DNA from: CAXBBB01 sp963841855
GTDB taxonomy: Bacteria > Bacteroidota > Rhodothermia > Rhodothermales > BA12
Direction: 5' to 3'
Length of the DNA: 64,000 nt
Assembly: GCA_963841855.1 (NCBI GenBank)
Contig: CAWJEJ010000001.1
Location: 186,001 to 250,000 of the forward strand
The stretch's first letter is position 1. Each line of letters starts with the position of its first letter. A model generated the notes under the pieces. The model saw only the letters and a program-made list of their open reading frames with translations, did not search any database and was not told where the DNA came from. The position numbers and the translations under genes were made by a program. Shown here in pieces: positions 25,067 to 34,931 of the stretch.

Positions 25067-26371
25067 GTGACTACACGACTCCTCACGCTCCTCTGCCTCG
25101 CTTTCGCCTTTGCGCTTCCGGCGCGCGCGCAGCTCTTCGGCGTCGTCTGCGACCAGGCCGAATACACGACGGCCGACATCAACTATTCGCTCTACTCCGA
25201 GAACTTCAAGAACGAAGCCTACGTCGACGCGCTGCCCAACCTGCGCTGGATCATCGACTGCGAGCCGGACTTTCGGGGTACGGCACGTCGCAACTTCGAG
25301 CGCCTCGAAGAGATCTACACGCACTTCGCCGAAACCGCGACCGACGCCAGCCGGAAGGCCGCGTATCTCGACTCGGTCCTGATCGTCAAGGAGTACAAGG
25401 TGCCGATCCTCGCAGCCGCCGGTATCGAAATCGATGAGCACGCCGCGCTGATCGGCGAAGCGCGTTTCATCCAGACCAATGCCGAGAGCATGCCGGACCG
25501 GTTGGACGAAGTGCTTCCGCTCTACGAGCAGGCCTATGAAATGGACCCGGCCAAGACGGATGCCTACACGATCCAGTATATCCTGTCCGAGAAGGTCAAG
25601 GCCGAGCAGGTCGACGAGACCATCGCGATGATCAACGAGGTCCGCCCGCGCTTCGCCGACGACGCCGAGATGACGAGCTACCTCGACCAGTGGATGCTGA
25701 TCGTGCTGCCGACGCCTGAAGCCATGTACGACTTCCGCCGCGAGCAACTCGCCGCTGATCCCGACAACCAGGAGCTGATCCTCCAGGTGTTCGAACTCGC
25801 CGACGAACTCGACGACACCGCTGAAATCCTGCGCCTCAAGCCCGCTATCCTCGAGATGGACCCCAGCCGTAAAACCTTGATGATGCTCTCGCGCATTTCG
25901 GTGGACGAGGGTGACATCGACGAGGCCACGAGCCTGCTCGAACGCGCCATCGCGCTGAGCGAAAACGACGAGCAGCGCGTCGCCGGGCTCTACGAGATCG
26001 GTCGCCTGCAGCAGACGGCTGGTAACAACCGCGCCGCCCGCTCGACCTACCGCGAAGTGCTCGCCATCGACTCGAACCACGGCCCCTCGCTCATCGGCAT
26101 CGGTGACATCTACGTCGCTGCCGGATCGAACTGCGGCGGCACGTCGCTCGACGATCAGGCCGCGTTCATAGCGGCCGTCGGCTACTACAACCGCGCTGCC
26201 GGAGACGCCAGCGTCGCCAGCGTCGCGCGCCAGAAGGCCGGTAGCTACAGCCGCTACTTCCCGCGCAAGGAGGCGCTGTTCTTCAAGAACATCGAGCCCG
26301 GCAGCCGCTACACCGTCGGCGGATGCCCCGGATGGATCGGCGAAACGGTCACGCTCCGCACGTCGGACTGA
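25067..26371 (+). CDS. Exported TPR-repeat protein
   Basis: 434 aa with a signal peptide (MTTRLLTLLCLAFAFALPAR, cleavage before QLF). Helical repeats from about residue 60 onward, for example a block with ERAIALSENDEQRVAGLYEI, indicate tetratricopeptide-type repeats. GTG start at 25067, 53 bases after the barrel gene. Conserved cysteines (VCDQA, DCEPD, NCGG, GGCPG) could form periplasmic disulfides. It may be a scaffold for the neighbouring outer-membrane protein. Confidence 0.8.
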   Translation: MTTRLLTLLCLAFAFALPARAQLFGVVCDQAEYTTADINYSLYSENFKNEAYVDALPNLRWIIDCEPDFRGTARRNFERLEEIYTHFAETATDASRKAAYLDSVLIVKEYKVPILAAAGIEIDEHAALIGEARFIQTNAESMPDRLDEVLPLYEQAYEMDPAKTDAYTIQYILSEKVKAEQVDETIAMINEVRPRFADDAEMTSYLDQWMLIVLPTPEAMYDFRREQLAADPDNQELILQVFELADELDDTAEILRLKPAILEMDPSRKTLMMLSRISVDEGDIDEATSLLERAIALSENDEQRVAGLYEIGRLQQTAGNNRAARSTYREVLAIDSNHGPSLIGIGDIYVAAGSNCGGTSLDDQAAFIAAVGYYNRAAGDASVASVARQKAGSYSRYFPRKEALFFKNIEPGSRYTVGGCPGWIGETVTLRTSD

Positions 26372-26525
26372 TTGGCTCAATCCGTAGAACGTGAAATCGG
26401 CGAGGCCGGGAGTGCAAATAGCGCTTCCGGCCTCGCTGTTTCTGCGAAGAGCCGATCATTCTCGAAACAGGCCGCGCGCGTCGCCGGTGTACGAACGCTC
26501 CATTCACAACCTCTCCCTTACCTCT

Positions 26526-27809
26526 ATGTCGTTCATCGCAGACGTCGTCGGACGCGAAATCCTGGACAGCCGCGGCAACCCCACCGTCGAAGTCGAAGTC
26601 ACGACGAGCGACGGCATCGTGGGTAGGGCCGCCGTTCCCAGTGGAGCGTCGACCGGAGAGCACGAAGCCGTAGAACTCCGCGACGGCGATAAGGGCCGAT
26701 ACGTGGGCAAGGGCGTGCTCAAAGCGGTCGACAACGTCAACATGACGATCGCGCCCGAAGTCGAAGGGTTCAGCGTGTTCGAGCAGGCCATCATCGACCA
26801 CGTCATGATCGACCTGGACGGGACCGAGAACAAAGGCAACCTGGGCGCCAACGCGCTCTTGGGCGTTTCGCTTGCCGTCGCGAGAGCCGCTGCGCTGACG
26901 GTCGGCCAGCCGCTCTACCGCTATCTGGGCGGCCCTAACGCGCGGACGATGCCCGTTCCGATGATGAACATCCTCAACGGAGGCTCGCACGCCGACAACA
27001 CGGTCGACATGCAGGAGTTCATGGTCATGCCGACCGGAGCCGAGACGTTCAGCGAAGCGCTCCAGATGGGAACCGAGATTTTTCACACGCTCAAGGGCGT
27101 CCTCAACAAGCGCGGCCTGAGCACGGCCGTCGGCGACGAAGGCGGGTTCGCACCCAACCTGGGATCGAATGAGGAAGCCATCGAAGTCGTCTTGGAAGCC
27201 ATCGAGAAGGCGGGGTATTCGGCAGGTTCAGACTGCTACATCGCCCTCGACCCGGCGGTCAGCGAGATGTACCGCGACGGCAGCTACGTCTTTTGGAAGA
27301 GCGATCCCGACACCAAGCGCTCGTCGGACGACATGGTGAAGTATTGGGCCAACTGGGTCCGGCAATACCCGATCATCTCGATCGAGGACGCCATGAACGA
27401 GGACGATTGGGAAGGCTGGGCCAACCTCAATGGCGAGATCGGCGACAAAGTCCAGCTCGTCGGCGACGATCTCTTCGTCACCAATGTCGAACGGCTCGCG
27501 CGCGGCATCCAGGAGAAGTCGGCCAACGCGATCCTGATCAAGTTCAACCAGATCGGCACGCTGACCGAAACGCTCGACGCCATCGACCTGGCGCACAAGC
27601 ACCGCTTCGCGACGATCATCTCGCACCGCAGCGGCGAAACCGAAGACACGACGATCGCTGATCTGGCCGTTGCCGTGGGCGCGGGACAGATCAAAACCGG
27701 CTCGGCGTCGCGCTCGGATCGCGTAGCCAAGTACAATCAGTTGCTCCGAATTGAGGAACAGCTGGACGATGCCGCTATCTTTCCAGGGATCGCCACGTTC
27801 CGCTTCTGA
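26526..27809 (+). CDS. eno: Enolase
   Basis: Glycolytic 2-phosphoglycerate dehydratase, cytoplasmic, often also an RNA-degradosome partner in other bacteria. 427 aa, normal length. REILDSRGNPTVEVEV and GASTGEHEAVELRDGD at the N-terminus, GDEGGFAPNL with the catalytic Glu, SIEDAMNEDDWEGW, LIKFNQIGTLTETLDAI and SHRSGETEDTTIADLAV are all present. ATG at 26526 gives the canonical MSFIADV start. Followed by the ftsB-like gene after 30 bases. Confidence 0.98.
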   Translation: MSFIADVVGREILDSRGNPTVEVEVTTSDGIVGRAAVPSGASTGEHEAVELRDGDKGRYVGKGVLKAVDNVNMTIAPEVEGFSVFEQAIIDHVMIDLDGTENKGNLGANALLGVSLAVARAAALTVGQPLYRYLGGPNARTMPVPMMNILNGGSHADNTVDMQEFMVMPTGAETFSEALQMGTEIFHTLKGVLNKRGLSTAVGDEGGFAPNLGSNEEAIEVVLEAIEKAGYSAGSDCYIALDPAVSEMYRDGSYVFWKSDPDTKRSSDDMVKYWANWVRQYPIISIEDAMNEDDWEGWANLNGEIGDKVQLVGDDLFVTNVERLARGIQEKSANAILIKFNQIGTLTETLDAIDLAHKHRFATIISHRSGETEDTTIADLAVAVGAGQIKTGSASRSDRVAKYNQLLRIEEQLDDAAIFPGIATFRF

Positions 27810-27839
27810 TCCGAAGCTCGTCCCTACTCCCCTTCTCCC

Positions 27840-28112
27840 GTGTCCAAAGGCCGGCTCATCGTCTTCGCCCTCGTCGCGTGCGCGGCGCTGTGGGTGGCCT
27901 TCTTCGACAGTCACAGCGTTCTCAAGCGCGTGGTGTGGCACCACGAGTTGGGCGAAGTGACCGCTGAAAACGAGGCGCTTCAAGCCGACATCGCGCGGCT
28001 CGAACGACAGGTGACGACGGTCGAGAGCGACGCCGTAGTCGAGCGTGTAGCCCGTGAGCAGTATGGCATGCGCAGACCGGGCGAGACCGTGCATCGCATC
28101 GAAACCCGCTGA
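27840..28112 (+). CDS. FtsB/DivIC-family septum formation protein
   Basis: 90 aa: a single transmembrane helix (about residues 6-22), then a leucine-zipper-like coiled coil (LGEVTAENEALQADIARLER) and the C-terminal ARE-YGMRRPGE segment typical of FtsB/DivIC. It would join FtsL and FtsQ-type proteins at the division site. GTG start at 27840. The eno-ftsB linkage seen in Proteobacteria is kept here. Confidence 0.9.
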   Translation: MSKGRLIVFALVACAALWVAFFDSHSVLKRVVWHHELGEVTAENEALQADIARLERQVTTVESDAVVERVAREQYGMRRPGETVHRIETR

Positions 28113-28155
28113 CGTGCTCTTCTCCTCGCTGCCGTCGGCGCGACTGATCTGACCT

Positions 28156-29133
28156 ATGCTGACTGTTGGTGTTGACCTGGGCGGAACGTCCATCAAAACG
28201 GCGCTGGTCGAGCGCGGGCGCGGAATCGTCCACGAGTCGTCGGCGCTGACCGAGGCCGAGTTGGGGCCGACGCACGTCCTCGACCGCATAGCGGATCTGG
28301 TGCGCGAGGTGTCGGCGTCGGTGGGTTTGGACCGTCTCGAAGGCATCGGCGTCGGAGCGCCCGGCTCGATCAACTGGGATCGAACGACGGTTTCGCACCC
28401 GCCCAACATCCTGGGCTGGGGCGTCGTCAACGTGCAGACCGAGATTCAGGAGCGGCTGGGCGTCGCGCTGCCCGTCATCGTCGAGAACGACGCCAACGCG
28501 GCCGGTCTAGGGTCGGCGCAGTATGGCGCGGGGCGGCCGTTTCGCTCGTTTCTGATGGTGACGCTGGGCACGGGAGTCGGCGGCGCGATCATCTACGACG
28601 GTCGCATCTTTCGGGGCACGACGGGGGGCGCGGGCGAGATCGGCCACATGACGATCGACCGCGACGGGCCGCCTGCCAACTCGGGCGTGAGAGGAGCGAT
28701 CGAAGCGTTTCTGGGACAGCGATTCCTATCGGCTCACGCCCGGACGCTGCTGGGCGCCAAGACCGACAGCCTGCTCTTCACCATGCTTGGTCCCAAGCTG
28801 GAAGGCTTGACGCCGCGCCACCTCCACGAGGCAGCCCAGGCGGGCGACAAGGCGGCCGAGGGTGTGCTACGCTGGGCGGGCGAGCGGTTGGGAGCCGTCT
28901 TGGGATCGGCGATCAACCTACTCGACATCCGCAAAGTGATCGTCGGTGGCGGCGTGTCGGCGGCCGGGTCGTACATACTGGGTCCGGCGCGCGAGACGGT
29001 CGCCTCGTACGTGACGCCTGCGCTGCGCGACGGCATCGAGATCTTGCAGGAGACATTGGGCAACGAGGCCGGAACGCTGGGAGCGGCGCATCTGCTGTTC
29101 GAGCACCTGGACGGGCAGGCAGAGTCTTCGTAA
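28156..29133 (+). CDS. ROK-family sugar kinase lacking the zinc cysteines
   Basis: 325 aa. ATP loop DLGGTSIKTAL at residues 7-17, sugar-binding EN-DANAAGLGS with catalytic Asp about 112, GTGVGGAII near 138-146, and EIGHMTID at 161-168 mark a ROK glucokinase. The usual CxCGxxGC zinc motif is replaced by GPPANSGVRGA at 171-181 (Ala174, Ser176, Ala181 where Cys is expected). His164 remains. The fold may be stabilised without zinc. Likely phosphorylates glucose or a related sugar, feeding glycolysis next to enolase; the substrate is inferred. Confidence 0.92.
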   Translation: MLTVGVDLGGTSIKTALVERGRGIVHESSALTEAELGPTHVLDRIADLVREVSASVGLDRLEGIGVGAPGSINWDRTTVSHPPNILGWGVVNVQTEIQERLGVALPVIVENDANAAGLGSAQYGAGRPFRSFLMVTLGTGVGGAIIYDGRIFRGTTGGAGEIGHMTIDRDGPPANSGVRGAIEAFLGQRFLSAHARTLLGAKTDSLLFTMLGPKLEGLTPRHLHEAAQAGDKAAEGVLRWAGERLGAVLGSAINLLDIRKVIVGGGVSAAGSYILGPARETVASYVTPALRDGIEILQETLGNEAGTLGAAHLLFEHLDGQAESS

Positions 29134-29314
29134 TCCGCCTGCCCGTCTGCTTTGGGCGCCGAGCGAGACGACCCCGCTCTCGCAAAAGCTGTCGACTTTT
29201 CGGCACCGCTGCTCGCGCCAACGACCCGGCGGTTGAAAGTTGGCAGCTTTCCACCTCTGCGTTCCCCTCCGACCTGTTGCATCCGGTCTGCATCGCAATC
29301 TCGTTGGGAGCACG

Positions 29315-32014
29315 ATGCCGGGCGCGTGTACGTTGAGGCATCGTCCCACCGCCCTCGCCTTGACGCTCCGCCTCTTTCTGCTGCTCGCCTGCCTGGCGCC
29401 CGCATCGGCTTGGGCGCAGCAGACCGCGCCATCGGCTCCGCGCGACACGACGGCTAGAGCGCGCATCGAGCATCCGATTCCGTTCAAAGCTGACACGCTG
29501 GACTTGGTCTTTTCGGACAGCCTGGGCGACAGGGCCACGCTGACGCGCAACGCCCAGGTCGCCTACGACGCGGCGACGCTCAAGGCCTACCGGTTGGTGA
29601 TCGCGTTCGACGACGACGAGGTGACGGCCATTGGCTTCCAGGCCGACAGCGGACTTGTCGGCAAGCCGCAGTTCGACCGTGAGGACGAGGCGTTTTCGAG
29701 CGACCGCATCGCGTTCAACTTCGTAACCGAGAGGGGGCGGTTCGAGGGCGCTCAGACGCAGTTCGACGACGGCTACCTCAAAGCCCGAGTCGTCGGCATC
29801 GGACGCGACAGTGTCGTGCTGGCGCGCGACGGCATCTACACGACGTGCGAGTGCGTCGACGATCCGTCGTATTCGCTGCACGCGAGCAAGCTCAAAGTCC
29901 AAGACCGCTGGATCTATACCGGGCCGATCCAACTCTACCTCTACAACATCCCGACGCCGCTGTGGCTGCCCTTCGGCATCCTGCCCAACGTCGAGGGGCG
30001 ACGCGCCGGACCGACGGCGATCGACTATGGCGAGCAGGGCGAACTGGGCTTTTTCATCAAGGGCATCGGCTGGTACTTTCCCGTCTCGGACTATCTCGAC
30101 GTGACCGTCCAGGGCGACGTGTACACGTCCGGCTCGTGGGAGCTTCGGCCCCAATTGCGCTATGCCAAACGCTATGCCTATTCGGGCAGCCTCGAACTCA
30201 CCTACGGTCGACTGCGGCGCGGCGAGGCGACCGATAGAGGCTTTCAGGTGCGCACTAACGGGCGGGTTCGGTGGAATCACAACCAGACGATCGGCGAGCA
30301 GTCGCGCTTGAACTCCGACGTGAACCTGGCTACGTCGTCGGCGCTGCGGAACACGTCGCCCCGGCTGGCGGACCGGGTGACGCAGGAGGTTTCGTCCAAC
30401 GTGACGTATTCGACGCGTTGGGGATCGCGCAACCTGACGGCGACGCTCAGCCAGCGCCAGACGCTCTCGACCGGAGCGGCCAACCTGACGCTGCCTAGCC
30501 TGTCGTTTTCCCAAGGCACGATCACGCCGTTTCGGTCGGGTGGCGTGCGCGGCAGCCGAGCGCCGTGGTACGAATCGGTTCAGGCGAGCTATAGGGGCAC
30601 GTTGAACAACCGCTTTGACTTCCGTCCGCTCGAAGACACCGTCCTGGTCAACCGAGGCGATGCCGAAGCCGTCGAGTTCTCGTGGTACGAAGCCCTGGTC
30701 TCGCCGTCGCGCTATCGCCGGGCGACGGGACAGGGCGGGACGGGTTACGACCTCCAGGCCGACCACTCGATTCCGATCAGCGCGTCGTTCAACGTGACGC
30801 GCTTGCCACTGATCGGGCGCCTGAACGCGACGATCTCGCCGTCGATCGACTATCGCGAGATGTGGTTCGCTGAGACCGAACGCCGAAGCGTCGACACGTC
30901 AGGCGTACTGCGGACCGAAGCCGTGCCGGGCTTTTTCGCGCTGCGGCAGTTCTCGGGCAGCCTGAGCGCGTCGACTTCGATCTATGGCCAGTTTCCCCTC
31001 CGCATCGGCTCGCTCGACGGACTGCGACACACGATTCGCCCCAACGTCGGCGTCTCACTGCGGCCCGACTTCTCGACCGACCGGTGGGGCTACGTCCGCT
31101 CGTACGTCGACGCGCAGGGACGGACGCAGCAGTATGGCATCGCCCAGGGCGTCTCGTTCGGCCCGGTCGGTGCGCTGACGTTTGGGGCGAACAACATCTT
31201 CGAGACGCGCCGGGCCGTCGAGGACACGCTCTCGGGCGAGATTCGGCGGACTCCGCTGACGCTGCTCAACCTCAACGTGACGTCGAGCTACAACTTCTTC
31301 GCCGACTCTATCAAGCTGGCACCGATCCAGGTCAGCGCGCGCACTACGCTGGGCACGACGTTCGGCGCCAACGTCAACTTCACGCTCGACCCGTACCAGC
31401 CGCTGAGCCGGCGCGCCGCCATCGACCTGAGCCAAGGGCGACTGGCCCGATTGACCCGGTTCAGCGTCGCCGTCGACGGGCGGTTCGCGAGCGATCGGCA
31501 GGGCGACGCGCGTCCCTCGCAGCGCGCGTTGCAGGCGGGCCTTGGTGCTCCCCCACGCGACGCCGACCTGACCGACGTACTTCCCGGCGACCTCGATCCG
31601 GCTCTGCTCCAAACCACTCTCGTCGGCGCACCCTACGCCGATTTCAGCATTCCGTGGAGTCTTTCGGGCGATCTGAGCTACAACCTCTCGCGAGGCGCCA
31701 CCGTCCTGACCGACGGCACCATCGCGACACCGCTCAACCGGACGGCCGTGTTAGGCGCCAACTTCGACTTCAGCCTGACGCCTAACCTCAAGATCAACGG
31801 GCGGACCGGCTTCGACCTGCTCGACCGCGAGCCCACGACGACTTCGGTCAGCATCTTGCGCGACTTCGAGTGCTGGGAGGCGTCGGCCAACTGGGTGCCG
31901 TTCGGCGATTTTCAGTCGTACGGATTCACGCTCCAGGTCAAGAGCGGCAGGCTCCGCGACCTGCTCCGCATCCAGCAACCTCGCCAGGACGCGCGCCCGC
32001 AATTCGGACTGTAA
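29315..32014 (+). CDS. lptD: LPS-assembly outer-membrane protein LptD
   Basis: 899-aa outer-membrane translocon that inserts lipopolysaccharide into the outer leaflet with LptE. ATG at 29315 starts a signal peptide ending ASAWAQ (about residue 36). A periplasmic OstA-type jelly roll covers about residues 60-230, including the Bacteroidota-type YTTCECVDDPSYSLHASKL and YLYNIPTPLWLPFGILPN. A large beta-barrel follows, with strand-rich C-terminus. An upstream start at 29240 is open but lacks a signal. The lone CEC cysteine pair probably plays the disulfide role known for LptD. Confidence 0.88.
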   Translation: MPGACTLRHRPTALALTLRLFLLLACLAPASAWAQQTAPSAPRDTTARARIEHPIPFKADTLDLVFSDSLGDRATLTRNAQVAYDAATLKAYRLVIAFDDDEVTAIGFQADSGLVGKPQFDREDEAFSSDRIAFNFVTERGRFEGAQTQFDDGYLKARVVGIGRDSVVLARDGIYTTCECVDDPSYSLHASKLKVQDRWIYTGPIQLYLYNIPTPLWLPFGILPNVEGRRAGPTAIDYGEQGELGFFIKGIGWYFPVSDYLDVTVQGDVYTSGSWELRPQLRYAKRYAYSGSLELTYGRLRRGEATDRGFQVRTNGRVRWNHNQTIGEQSRLNSDVNLATSSALRNTSPRLADRVTQEVSSNVTYSTRWGSRNLTATLSQRQTLSTGAANLTLPSLSFSQGTITPFRSGGVRGSRAPWYESVQASYRGTLNNRFDFRPLEDTVLVNRGDAEAVEFSWYEALVSPSRYRRATGQGGTGYDLQADHSIPISASFNVTRLPLIGRLNATISPSIDYREMWFAETERRSVDTSGVLRTEAVPGFFALRQFSGSLSASTSIYGQFPLRIGSLDGLRHTIRPNVGVSLRPDFSTDRWGYVRSYVDAQGRTQQYGIAQGVSFGPVGALTFGANNIFETRRAVEDTLSGEIRRTPLTLLNLNVTSSYNFFADSIKLAPIQVSARTTLGTTFGANVNFTLDPYQPLSRRAAIDLSQGRLARLTRFSVAVDGRFASDRQGDARPSQRALQAGLGAPPRDADLTDVLPGDLDPALLQTTLVGAPYADFSIPWSLSGDLSYNLSRGATVLTDGTIATPLNRTAVLGANFDFSLTPNLKINGRTGFDLLDREPTTTSVSILRDFECWEASANWVPFGDFQSYGFTLQVKSGRLRDLLRIQQPRQDARPQFGL

Positions 32015-32097
32015 CACCAGAGCGGGAGCGACAGGCGCGATACTTGCGTTGCATTCCTCGCTCCCACTATCGGAACGGCTCCCCCACCCGCTCCTCC

Positions 32098-32445
32098 ATG
32101 CCCGACTCTTCCGACACTCCCATCATCCGACGCCCGTCACTCGGCGCGCGTCTCGAGGCGTGGCTTCGCAGCAGGCAGTCGAAGGGTGTCACGCAGACCG
32201 TTCAGACGGAGCGTGACCAGGCGTTGCTCAGCCGCGTCGCGTCCGTTTTTGAGAGCGATCTCGAACGTGCTTCGGTGAGCGGGCTCAAGCTGTACGTACA
32301 GAATGCGGTCGTGACGGTGTACGGCACAGTAGATCACGCGCTGGACGAACAGCTCATCGTGCGCGTCGTGCAGACCGTACCCGGAGTTCAGGCCGTCGTA
32401 CCGCATCTGCAGACGGTGCGAGCGCGCGAGCGAACGATTCGCTAG
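32098..32445 (+). CDS. BON-domain protein
   Basis: 115 aa without a clear signal peptide. The BON core runs from about residue 40 to 110: VFESDLERASVSGLKLYVQN, VVTVYGTVDHALDEQLIVRV and VPGVQAVVPHLQ, matching the OsmY/BON pattern of an alpha-beta lipid- or partner-binding unit. Its TAG stop is part of the CTAG at the left end of a MITE-like element, so the gene abuts the insertion. Confidence 0.85.
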   Translation: MPDSSDTPIIRRPSLGARLEAWLRSRQSKGVTQTVQTERDQALLSRVASVFESDLERASVSGLKLYVQNAVVTVYGTVDHALDEQLIVRVVQTVPGVQAVVPHLQTVRARERTIR

Positions 32446-32607
32446 GCAACGTTGACATTAGCCGAGACGAAGCGGCTGCGCGTGCGATTGGGCGCTCGGC
32501 AAGGCGCTCGAAGCAGCCGATGCGCGCATCGGCGATGCAGAGCAACGCGGCAGAGCGTTCAAGCGCGCCGCGGAAGCGAGCCAAGCGCAATTGTCAACGT
32601 TGCCTAG
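32442..32607. mobile_element. MITE-like element, copy A (166 bp)
   Basis: Bounded by 16-bp perfect terminal inverted repeats CTAGGCAACGTTGACA (32442-32457; complement at 32592-32607). It is the reverse complement of the 166-bp element at 46434-46599 with only three mismatches. No transposase frame fits inside, so it would depend on an enzyme elsewhere. A central palindrome GCCGATGCGCGCATCGGC lies at about 32516-32533. CTAG may be a duplicated target. The element fills the gap between two convergent genes: its left CTAG contains the BON stop and the DUF5686 stop lies two bases beyond its right end. Confidence 0.9.
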
Positions 32608-32608
32608 G

Positions 32609-34909
32609 TCAAAACACGCGGGGCAGTGCGATTCCGACGCCGACGCCGGGTTCGTCCAGGCGGAACGTCACGTCGAGGCGCAGAAAGTCGAACAGACCAC
32701 TGATTGAGAATCCCGCTTCGGTGTGCAGGTCGGTACTGGGGACGAGCTGCCTGCTCCACGTGCGCGCGGCGGCTCCGGTGAGCAGGAAGTTGTAGCCCTG
32801 GTCGGCGGCCCAGCGCCAGCCGATGATCTCCCACGGCATCGTGCGGAAGTTGTGCTCGGCGAAGACGGCAGCCGTCGCGTAGCCCTGGTAGGGGCGTCCG
32901 CTGAGCGTGCGCAGCGATCCCCACGGCGACGTGTAGGTGTCGGCTGCCTCGACGATGCCGTAGCGTTCGAGCGGCAGGTGCTCGGGGCCGACCTGCCCAG
33001 TCGCGCGAATCACGAGTTGAGCGGGAAACAGGCGCCGCTGCCCCCACGTCGGGACGTAGGTGTCGACGGTCGCGTAGGCGCGGGCGAAGCCGACGTCACT
33101 CAAGCCCGACGGGGCGACTTCTACGGCGGCCTGGACGCGGTGAAAACTCATGACACCCAGCAGCCCTTCGTCGCCCCAGTAGCCGGTCAGCGTCGCCGAG
33201 CGCAGCGTGTGATCCCGGACCGACGGATTGTCGCGCAGGTCGGGATCGCCGTAGATCGTATAGAGATCCGTCAGCGTGCCGACCGGGCGGTTGCGCTCTT
33301 GCAAGACGGCCAGATTGAGGCCGAACCGCGTGCCCTTGACGGCGTGGCCCACGTTGGCGTACGTGCGGCGCGACTGCTCGTAGTCGAAGTAGTCGTTGCC
33401 TCCGATGATCACGCTCGGCGCGTCCAACAGCGGCGTGCGCAGGTCGGACGTGTAGCGGGGCGTGATGCCATCGCTGTGGCCCGCGCGAATCCACCAGCGC
33501 CGCGCTGGCTGGTACGTGGCGCCCGTCGACCACGAGATGGCTTCGGCGCCGGTGCTATAGTTCACTCCGGCGGCGACGCGCACGCGGTCGCTCAGTTTGA
33601 CGCTGGGTTCGTAACCGATCCGCGCGCCCTCGACGCGGTTGTACGCCAGCCGGCCGTACGTCGCCAGGTGGCCCGCAATGCTACCGTCGCTCTCGCGCTC
33701 GCTGCCCATGTTCGCCAGCGCGCCGGTTGGCTTGAAGGCGTCTTCCAGACTGTCCGTGCTGTCGATTTCGGCGTAGGCGGTTTCCTCGTCGGGTTCGAGC
33801 GGCACGCGCAGGCCGGACGAGTCGAGGAGCGTGTCGGCTTTCACCTGAGCGCTGTCGACCGTCGCGAGCCGCTTGCTTTCGTACAGCGAATCGGGGGTAG
33901 CAGCGTTGATGCGATAGTCGGTCAGCCGCGACACACGCGAGGCTTTGAACGGCGGGATGCTGAACAGTGGACCAACTCCAATCTCGACGACGGTCTCACT
34001 CCGCAGGTCGACGGGCACCCAGGCTTCGCCGCCAAACGTGTCGAACTGCTGGACGTACTCGACGTCGAAGCGCTTGAACGGCGGCGGCCACCGGAACGCC
34101 GGTCCGGGACGCAGGCGCGCTTCGATGATCGCGAAATCGGTATCCAAGACCGACACCTGTCCGACGTAGGCGACTGCGAGCAGGCTGCGCGGCTCGACCG
34201 AAATGTCGAATACCCGCTGACCGTCGCGTGCGCGCTCGCCGACCAATCGGAAGCGGTAGACACTCAGCGCCTTGGGATGCGTGACGCCGATGAGTTGATA
34301 GCCCGACACCTCCTGCTCGTCGCCGTAGAGATTGAGCATCGTAGAAGCGGCGGGGATGGCGCCGTCGAACGGAGCGTTGGCCGTCTGCCGCTGCGCCTTG
34401 ATGACCTCGCGCGTGCCGCCGTCGCGCCTCCAAAACAGGTCGGATGCGATCTCGGCGATGGTCACGATGCCGCTGTCGCCCCTCAGCACGATCCGCGTGT
34501 ACGCGTCGGCGGCGTAGGTGCTCATGCCCGCCTGCCACTCGGCTTTCTCTTCGATCACGCGCCGCATGATGCGCATGCCGGGGTCCTCGTCGGTCACCTC
34601 TAGCTCGCCTGCTACGAGACTGGACGGCTCGAGCGACAGGTCCGCCTTGGTCTGTCCCGCTTCGACGCGCACACTCGCCTTCTGGTAGCCGATGTAGCGC
34701 ACCGTCAGCGTGGCAGGGCGTTGGGGGACGTTGAGCGCGAACTCGCCCTGGTCGTTGGTGATCGTGCCCGTGAGCGTGCCTTCGATCTGGACCGTCGCTG
34801 CGGGAAGCGTCTCGCCGGTCTGCGCGTCGCGGACGACGCCGGTCACCTCGCTCGTCTGCGCCTGCGCGAGGGTGGGAATCAGCAGCAAGAGGGCGAGAAG
34901 CAGGCGCAT
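32609..34909 (-). CDS. DUF5686 / carboxypeptidase-regulatory-like outer-membrane protein
   Basis: 766 aa. Signal peptide ends AQAQ (about residue 18). A carboxypeptidase D regulatory-like beta sandwich follows (VTGVVRDAQTGETLPAATVQ, residues 22-90, the segment also found in SusC-type receptors). The DUF5686 region and a C-terminal beta-barrel (ending GVGIALPRVF) make up the rest. It is an outer-membrane protein of the Bacteroidota-specific class; the substrate is unknown. The TGA stop lies one base beyond the MITE-like element. Confidence 0.87.
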   Translation of the reverse strand: MRLLLALLLLIPTLAQAQTSEVTGVVRDAQTGETLPAATVQIEGTLTGTITNDQGEFALNVPQRPATLTVRYIGYQKASVRVEAGQTKADLSLEPSSLVAGELEVTDEDPGMRIMRRVIEEKAEWQAGMSTYAADAYTRIVLRGDSGIVTIAEIASDLFWRRDGGTREVIKAQRQTANAPFDGAIPAASTMLNLYGDEQEVSGYQLIGVTHPKALSVYRFRLVGERARDGQRVFDISVEPRSLLAVAYVGQVSVLDTDFAIIEARLRPGPAFRWPPPFKRFDVEYVQQFDTFGGEAWVPVDLRSETVVEIGVGPLFSIPPFKASRVSRLTDYRINAATPDSLYESKRLATVDSAQVKADTLLDSSGLRVPLEPDEETAYAEIDSTDSLEDAFKPTGALANMGSERESDGSIAGHLATYGRLAYNRVEGARIGYEPSVKLSDRVRVAAGVNYSTGAEAISWSTGATYQPARRWWIRAGHSDGITPRYTSDLRTPLLDAPSVIIGGNDYFDYEQSRRTYANVGHAVKGTRFGLNLAVLQERNRPVGTLTDLYTIYGDPDLRDNPSVRDHTLRSATLTGYWGDEGLLGVMSFHRVQAAVEVAPSGLSDVGFARAYATVDTYVPTWGQRRLFPAQLVIRATGQVGPEHLPLERYGIVEAADTYTSPWGSLRTLSGRPYQGYATAAVFAEHNFRTMPWEIIGWRWAADQGYNFLLTGAAARTWSRQLVPSTDLHTEAGFSISGLFDFLRLDVTFRLDEPGVGVGIALPRVF

Positions 34910-34931
34910 GAGCAGTCAGTGGTGCGAGAAT

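Noticed and set aside
28913..30766. 617-codon minus-strand frame over lptD
   Set aside because: No motifs, and it conflicts with the well-supported ROK and lptD genes.
32520..32607. Protein-coding frame inside the MITE-like element
   Set aside because: The same frame recurs in both copies but is short and Arg/Ala/Ser-rich; conservation follows from the element itself.
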